DNA from: an uncultured Saprospiraceae bacterium
GTDB lineage: Bacteria; Bacteroidota; Bacteroidia; Chitinophagales; Saprospiraceae
Length of the DNA: 9,383 bases
Assembly (NCBI GenBank): GCA_937921525.1
Contig: CAKZUM010000245.1
Span: forward strand, 1-9,383
Direction of reading: 5' to 3'
Shown: in pieces, positions 6,184-9,383 of the stretch
Layout: every line of letters starts with the position of its first letter
Position numbering within the stretch: position 1 is the stretch's first letter
The notes under the pieces: model-generated
Seen by the model: only the letters and a program-made list of their open reading frames with translations
The model's database searches: none
What the model was told of the DNA's origin: nothing
Translations under genes and position numbers: made by a program

Positions 6184-6450
6184 TGATAAAAGTTCTTTGG
6201 TTGCTTTACTAAATTCTTTCCAGTTTAGTTTTTTATTGACATCTTTATCTAAACCTCTAATAATTTTATTAGCCACAATACTAGATAGATAACCGCTTAC
6301 TTTTGCCTTCTTTACTAGTTTCTTTACCTCTTTATACTCCAAATACCCGTCTCCATTTTTATCAAAAAAGTTAAAGGCTTCTTCTGGATTTTTGAAACTT
6401 TGCGTAATTAAAATTCTTATCTTTCCTAAGATTTCTTTTTTGCTTGCCAT
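6181..6450 (-). CDS. Small EF-hand calcium-binding protein
   Basis: The 89-residue protein is built as a pair of helix-loop-helix motifs. The first loop, DKNGDGYLEYKE (30-41), is fully canonical: D30, N32, D34, Gly35, Leu37 and Glu41 at the coordinating and structural positions. The second, DKDVNKKLNWKE (68-79), keeps D68, D70, N72 and E79, but Lys73 replaces the usual glycine at position 6, so its affinity may be lower. There is no signal peptide or membrane segment, so it is probably a cytosolic Ca2+ buffer or sensor. The ATG at 6450 has only a poly-A leader (nine A residues just upstream), which is common in this phylum. It is a single gene, convergent with the sigma/anti-sigma pair; only 21 bp separate the ends. 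No partner can be named. Confidence 0.92.
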   Translation of the reverse strand: MASKKEILGKIRILITQSFKNPEEAFNFFDKNGDGYLEYKEVKKLVKKAKVSGYLSSIVANKIIRGLDKDVNKKLNWKEFSKATKELLS

Positions 6451-6486
6451 TATTTTTTTTTAAAAAGTTATAATTGACTGTAAGGC

Positions 6487-6740
6487 TGGCGTCGGATGGC
6501 TAACGCCCTAACGATTACCCACATCTTGTTACGGGCTAATTAGGAGCGTAGCTTCGTCCCTGTTGAATTTTACAGGGACGAAGCTACGCTCCTTACATAT
6601 CTTTCCCATAATTTTTTTCTACAGACAGAGCCGAAGCTACGCTCCTTTTTAAGAAATTTACACTTGTGGGTAATCGTTAGGGCTAACGCCGTCCGATGGC
6701 GATGAAAACTTTATCATCAGACGGCGGTAGCCATCCGACG
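6487..6740. repeat. Composite cluster of palindromic repeats
   Basis: This gene-free stretch holds several elements. (1) An 18-bp perfect inverted repeat, CCCTAACGATTACCCACA (6506-6523) against 6665-6682, flanks about 140 bp. (2) Inside it is the 22-bp perfect hairpin described separately, plus a third arm copy at 6632-6647. (3) The right flank folds again: GGCTAACGCCGTC (6681-6693) pairs with GACGGCGGTAGCC (6720-6732) at 12 of 13 positions. (4) The phrases GGCTAACGCC (6499-6508, 6681-6690) and GTCGGATGGC/GTCCGATGGC (6491-6500, 6691-6700) recur as direct repeats. It looks like one repeat family inserted into another. No coding frame fits. Confidence 0.7.
6542..6593. repeat. Perfect 22-bp hairpin with a third arm copy downstream
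   Basis: The arm at 6542-6563, beginning AGGAGCGTAGCTTCG, is perfectly complementary to 6572-6593 around the 8-nt loop TGAATTTT. The 16-mer CGAAGCTACGCTCCTT at 6579-6594 recurs exactly at 6632-6647, so the left arm can pair with either copy. This would be an unusually stable RNA or cruciform structure. Confidence 0.8.
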
Positions 6741-6780
6741 ATAAGGTTTGCAACTTCTCCTTATAGAAAAAATCAAAACA

Positions 6781-6808
6781 AACCGTCTACAGCTATCTGA
6801 AGACGGTT
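6781..6808 (-). terminator. Terminator of the nitroreductase gene
   Basis: AACCGTCT (6781-6788) and AGACGGTT (6801-6808) form an 8-bp stem with a small CAG/CTG apex. On the minus strand a T-rich run (TGTTTTGATTTTTTC, 6780-6766) follows. It is 37 nt past the stop codon at 6845. A T-run at 6821-6827 could also serve the plus strand. Confidence 0.65.
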
Positions 6809-6844
6809 CATTGTGGTTTATTTTTTTAAAGGTACGGACAACAT

Positions 6845-7477
6845 CTAAACAATTTCCGTTATTAAATCCGCCTTACTTTTCCTTACCTTTTTAAGATTGA
6901 CCAACCAGTCTTTATCTGCCTGTCTATAGCCAAGGGTAAGGATTACGCAACTTCTTAAACCCTTTTCTCTTAAGCCTAATATTTCATCCAGTTTATCTGG
7001 AACAAAACCTTCAATAGGCGTAGCGTCTACCTCCTCAAAAGCAGCAGCAACTATGGCATTTGCAAAAGCGATGTAGGCTTGTTTAGCCGCGTGGTTAAAG
7101 TTGACCTCCGCATCCTGTTGAGGATAGGTACTTAATAACATTTGGCGATAATTTTCCCAGCCTTCATTTTTAAAGCCTCTAACCTCATTGGTTAAGTCGA
7201 ATTGTTTATTGATTCGATCAGCAGTATACGTGTCCCAAGCTGCGAAGACTAACAAATGAGAACAATCCGTAATGACAGACTGATTCCAAGCGATTGGTCT
7301 GATCTTTTCTTTTACCTCCTGATTAGTGATAACAAAAACTTCGAAGGGTTGCAGTCCACTTGATGTGGGCGCAAGAGAGATCGCTTCTATGATATTATCC
7401 ACTTTTTCTTGTGGTACTTTTTCGCCATTCATGGCTTTTGCAGCATACCGCCACTTTAATTTGTCTAACAGCTCCAT
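6845..7477 (-). CDS. NAD(P)H-dependent FMN nitroreductase family oxidoreductase
   Basis: The protein has 210 residues from ATG 7477, the usual length of NfsB-type nitroreductases, which use FMN and NAD(P)H to reduce nitroaromatics, quinones or enones in the cytosol. Family landmarks are the N-terminal WRYAAKAMNG (9-18), where Arg and Lys contact FMN phosphate; LAPTSSGLQPFEVFVIT (35-51), the flavin-binding loop; DATPIEGF (151-158); and GLREKGLRSCVILTLGYR (168-185), the C-terminal flavin-contacting segment. The frame stays open upstream to a TTG at 7498, adding seven residues (KILKIN-like, A/T-rich). The ATG gives the normal N-terminus and is preferred. The gene has its own putative promoter at 7582 and a terminator at 6781-6808. 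The next gene upstream on the same strand is a Crp-like regulator 315 bp away; control by it is possible but not shown. The physiological substrate is unknown. Confidence 0.94.
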   Translation of the reverse strand: MELLDKLKWRYAAKAMNGEKVPQEKVDNIIEAISLAPTSSGLQPFEVFVITNQEVKEKIRPIAWNQSVITDCSHLLVFAAWDTYTADRINKQFDLTNEVRGFKNEGWENYRQMLLSTYPQQDAEVNFNHAAKQAYIAFANAIVAAAFEEVDATPIEGFVPDKLDEILGLREKGLRSCVILTLGYRQADKDWLVNLKKVRKSKADLITEIV

Positions 7478-7529
7478 ATTTATTTTTAAAATTTTCAATT
7501 AATCGCTTAGTAAGACCAAAAGATAACTT

Positions 7530-7553
7530 AACAATTTGACGGGTGAAATTGTT
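7530..7553. promoter_or_regulatory. 24-bp dyad in the nitroreductase leader
   Basis: AACAATTT (7530-7537) and AAATTGTT (7546-7553) are perfect inverted 8-mers separated by 8 nt. The dyad lies between the putative -7 element at 7582 and the ATG at 7477, the place of a repressor operator. The dimensions suit a dimeric regulator. As RNA it would be only a weak AT-rich hairpin. Confidence 0.45.
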
Positions 7554-7581
7554 TGGTAGTTTGATTATTTATCGTTTAATA

Positions 7582-7589
7582 CAAAAGTA
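7582..7589 (-). promoter_or_regulatory. Putative -7 promoter element of the nitroreductase gene
   Basis: TACTTTTG on the minus strand matches TAnnTTTG. No TTG sits at the normal -33 spacing (the nearest is 11 nt upstream), which suits an activated or weak promoter. The leader would be about 100 nt and include the 24-bp dyad. Confidence 0.35.
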
Positions 7590-7632
7590 GAGGCTACTAA
7601 CAAGATAAAAATTGATGTATGGTAAGAAAAAA

Positions 7633-7765
7633 CACACTACTCGACATTCTTAGAACAGAGAGCAGAGAAGCGAGAGCAGAGACAGATTTCGTTTAAATCA
7701 GAATAAAATTTCGTCCTATTTTAAACGAAACCCATCTCTATTCTCTGCTCTCTGTTCTCTGTTCT
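7633..7765. repeat. Palindromic intergenic repeat, copy A
   Basis: The unit begins CACACTACTCGACATT (7633-7648). Purine-rich AGAACAGAGAGCAGAGA (7652-7668) pairs perfectly with 7742-7758, and TTTCGTTTAAA (7687-7697) with TTTAAACGAAA (7720-7730), leaving a 22-nt loop. Copy B at 9243-9377 shares the head (15/16), the left inner arm (7673-7697 against 9284-9308, 24/25) and the exact 18-mer TTCTCTGCTCTCTGTTCT (7741-7758). It lies just after the Crp-like gene. Confidence 0.85.
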
Positions 7766-7791
7766 TTAAAATCTCCAGTAATGGTAAGAAA

Positions 7792-8367
7792 TTATTTTCT
7801 GCTTTTTTCAACCCTAATGCGACTCAAGCTTTCTTGCGTAATCCCTAAATAAGAAGCGATGTGGTAATTGCGGGTAAACTGCTCCATATCAGGATATTGT
7901 TCTAAGAATAAATCATACCGCTCTGCAGCCGTCAATTGTAATTGATTCAAAATTCGTTGGTGCAAACTAACCACATGTCGTTCTAACAAATTTCTTTGAA
8001 AGGGTTCATATTCTGGGAATTGTGTAAAAATATTATTCAGTTTCTTCGCATTAAATTCTATGACAGTAGATTCTTTAAGACACTCTACTGTTAGCGTGGC
8101 CAATTTATTATTGTGAATGGCGATATAATCACTTATCCACCAATCCTTAATACCAAATTGTAAAGTATGTTCTCTATCACTTTTGTCAATACAATAGGAT
8201 CTTAGACAACCATTGATTACAAAAAATATTTTGTTTACTTTCTGTCCTTGCCGTATTAAAATTTCCCCTTTCGAAAAGGTCTTTTTCTTTGAAATGGCAT
8301 AAAGATATGCCTCAGCTTCAGGACTTAAATTTTGGCTACTTTTTATTTTTTTGATTAAGTCTTTCAA
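7792..8367 (-). CDS. Crp/Fnr-family transcriptional regulator
   Basis: At 191 residues it has the size typical of Bacteroidota Crp/Fnr proteins. Residues about 20-118 form the cyclic-nucleotide-binding-type beta roll, with FSKGEILIRQGQKVNKIFFVINGCLRSY (31-58) as its core. The classical cAMP-binding glycine-glutamate-arginine signature is not evident, so the ligand may differ or be absent. A long dimer helix follows (about 119-145). The C-terminal helix-turn-helix is YHIASYLGITQESLSRIR (168-185). No FNR-type iron-sulfur cysteine cluster is present. The start is TTG at 8367: an in-frame TAA lies two codons upstream and there is no Met before residue 161, and the N-terminus (KDLIKKIKSS) matches relatives from this point. 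It is divergent from the gene at 8525/8546 and upstream, on the same strand, of the nitroreductase; either could be a target. Confidence 0.93.
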   Translation of the reverse strand: MKDLIKKIKSSQNLSPEAEAYLYAISKKKTFSKGEILIRQGQKVNKIFFVINGCLRSYCIDKSDREHTLQFGIKDWWISDYIAIHNNKLATLTVECLKESTVIEFNAKKLNNIFTQFPEYEPFQRNLLERHVVSLHQRILNQLQLTAAERYDLFLEQYPDMEQFTRNYHIASYLGITQESLSRIRVEKSRK

Positions 8368-8524
8368 TGCTTATTTTTTGAAGTTGTTTAAGAATTCACG
8401 GCAACTAATTCATCCGATCAATTGGCTTGAACTTGCCCTTGAATTGTTTTATACTCTTATCAACTCAATGACTCACGTGTCAATTTTAGTCGATTGTCCT
8501 TATCTTTGAACATTCTGATAAAAA
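8368..8524. promoter_or_regulatory. Divergent promoter region with a -7 element for the plus-strand gene
   Basis: TATCTTTG at 8501-8508 (+) matches TAnnTTTG. No TTG stands at the -33 distance. Transcription would start near 8515, only about 10 nt before the ATG at 8525 but about 31 nt before that at 8546. The palindrome CACGTG (8474-8479) lies in the -33 zone. No clear promoter for the Crp-like gene is seen on the minus strand. Confidence 0.4.
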
Positions 8525-8545
8525 ATGTTCCAAGCAAAGAACTTC

Positions 8546-9190
8546 ATGACTATTAATAATAATATTCAACCTGCCATTTGGATTCATCGCAGTAGGGATG
8601 CAATGGGCGATACGGATCGTGTAAAAAGCATTATTCCTGAACAATATGATTTTTACTTTAAAATATTTTTGCCTATTATTTTTGAAAATGAAAGCTCTGG
8701 ACAGAGTAGAAAAGTAAAGTATGAAGAATTGGCCAATTTAGCCAAAACCCCTTTCGATGAATCTTTTTGTCTACATAGTATACCTGATTTCATTAGCCCT
8801 TTTCTTACCTCTTCTGCCATAGAGGATTATGGCGCATTAGAAAAAATAATTTCAATTTTGGATGCGGAAACACCCGTCATTTTTCACGGTGTCGGTGAAG
8901 AGAATGCCCCTAAAGCTTTTGCCGACCCCTGGATAATAGAAGATGAACTATCCAAACTTTCAGAGGTAACCAAGGCACTCAATGAAAATACTAAAATGGA
9001 GTTAGTTCATTTTCCGAATTATATTTTCCCGTTGGATAAAAATTGGTGCTTGGGAAATCTGATTCCTCAGTCTAACTTATTCTTGCTTGGCTGCGATGCT
9101 ACGGTCGCTCAAGAACTACGTAATCAACAGGAAATAGAAGTGATAGAATTATTAGCAGAAGATAAGTATTTTGAATTTCCCCGTAATTAG
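8546..9190 (+). CDS. Hypothetical soluble protein
   Basis: I do not recognise this protein with confidence. From ATG 8546 it has 214 residues; an ATG at 8525 would add seven (MFQAKNF) but leaves almost no leader if the -7 element at 8501 is real. It has no signal peptide, membrane span or repeat. It is acidic with many aromatic residues. Numbering from ATG 8525, IIPEQYDFYFKIFLPIIF (36-53) opens the fold. A middle segment follows (SIPDFISPFLTSSAIEDYG, 85-103). The hydrophobic strand AETPVIFHGVGEE (114-126) and the C-terminal HFPNYIFPL...SNLFLLGCDA suggest an alpha/beta protein. The order 'P-x-x-F/Y-D-x-Y-x-K-I-F-x-P ... L ... H-x-P-x-x-x-x-P-L' faintly recalls uncharacterised proteins of other phyla, without a known role. 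It is divergent from a Crp-like regulator, which may control it. A hairpin follows at 9188. Confidence 0.82.
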   Translation: MTINNNIQPAIWIHRSRDAMGDTDRVKSIIPEQYDFYFKIFLPIIFENESSGQSRKVKYEELANLAKTPFDESFCLHSIPDFISPFLTSSAIEDYGALEKIISILDAETPVIFHGVGEENAPKAFADPWIIEDELSKLSEVTKALNENTKMELVHFPNYIFPLDKNWCLGNLIPQSNLFLLGCDATVAQELRNQQEIEVIELLAEDKYFEFPRN

Positions 9191-9230
9191 ACTTGTTCAC
9201 AAATAACAAGTTGGTATATGAACAAGTCTA
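9188..9230 (+). terminator. 3' hairpin with two competing stems
   Basis: TAGACTTGTTCA (9188-9199), which includes the stop codon, pairs with TGAACAAGTCTA (9219-9230). The same ACTTGTT (9191-9197) can pair instead with AACAAGT (9205-9211), and AACAAGT recurs at 9222-9228. No T-run follows, so termination by this hairpin alone is uncertain. Confidence 0.45.
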
Positions 9231-9242
9231 TTAGATCGTACC

Positions 9243-9377
9243 CACACTACTGGACATTTTAAAGAGCAGAGAATAGAGAGCAGAGAGTAGAGACAGATTT
9301 CGTTTAAAAAAATGACGAAATTTCGTTGTTTTCTAATCGAAATACGTCTCTACTCTCTCTTCTCTGCTCTCTGTTCT
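9243..9377. repeat. Palindromic intergenic repeat, copy B
   Basis: It begins CACACTACTGGACATT (9243-9258). The purine-rich left arm at 9263-9295 matches the complement of 9345-9377 at 27 of 33 positions, with GAGAGTAGAGAC / GTCTCTACTCTC exact. The loop region holds the palindrome CGAAATTTCG (9316-9325). It is the same unit as 7633-7765 in the same orientation, with the same length within a few bases. It follows the hypothetical gene; the window ends 6 bp later. Confidence 0.85.
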
Positions 9378-9383
9378 AAACAA

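Noticed and set aside
6487..6740. CRISPR array
   Set aside because: The repeats are inverted and unequally spaced, with no regular direct repeat/spacer pattern and no cas genes.
7478..7498. Upstream TTG start for the nitroreductase (seven extra residues)
   Set aside because: The added residues come from an A/T-rich leader, and the ATG at 7477 gives the usual N-terminus for the family.
1766..8391. GAAGTTGTTTAA at 1766-1777 and 8380-8391, with a near copy (one extra T) at 4579-4590 upstream of lysA
   Set aside because: Two copies lie just upstream of minus-strand starts, but the third is not near a start. A few chance 12-mer matches are expected in 9 kb of AT-rich DNA.
8400..8460. Crp/Fnr binding site in the divergent region (TCAA/TTGA elements near 8420-8450)
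   Set aside because: The half-sites are short and the spacing does not fit the TTGAT-N4-ATCAA type site; AT-rich DNA gives many such matches.

Overview
The window looks like chromosomal DNA of a Bacteroidota bacterium. It is AT-rich with weak, A-rich leaders instead of clear Shine-Dalgarno sites. It has several matches to the Bacteroidota -7 promoter element TAnnTTTG. Its gene families are typical of that phylum: an M16 peptidase with a LolA-like tail, a short Crp/Fnr regulator, an ECF sigma factor overlapping a one-TM anti-sigma-like gene, and a LysA carrying a CETDT motif. A finer lineage cannot be fixed from this sequence.

Layout. 1-1418 (+): 3' part of an M16 peptidase fused to a lipoprotein-sorting-like domain. 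1419-1867: no gene; a strong terminator, a three-stem palindromic repeat, another hairpin, and a terminator serving the next gene. 1868-2221 (-): stand-alone STAS protein with a good promoter. 2402-4560 (-): two-gene unit of lysA followed by a seven-bladed WD40 protein whose GTG start overlaps the lysA stop by 4 nt. 4561-5216: no credible gene, but a roughly 420-bp nested palindromic structure. 5217-6159 (+): ECF sigma factor and a membrane anti-sigma-like gene overlapping by 17 nt. 6181-6450 (-): small EF-hand protein, convergent with the previous pair. 6451-6844: no gene; a dense cluster of inverted repeats and a terminator. 6845-7477 (-): nitroreductase. 7478-7791: promoter, a 24-bp dyad and repeat copy A. 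7792-8367 (-): Crp/Fnr-type regulator. 8546 (or 8525)-9190 (+): unrecognised soluble protein, divergent from the regulator. 9191-9383: hairpin and repeat copy B.

How the genes work together. These are mostly short, independent transcription units of housekeeping and regulatory character: lysine/peptidoglycan precursor synthesis, an envelope-linked sigma switch, a flavin oxidoreductase, and a Crp-like regulator. The window holds no convincing defence system, prophage, integron or CRISPR array. The most unusual content is intergenic. Nearly every long gap is filled by a different family of palindromic repeats, and one family is present twice (7633-7765 and 9243-9377). Three genes lack an ATG start (GTG at 3313, TTG at 5217 and at 8367).
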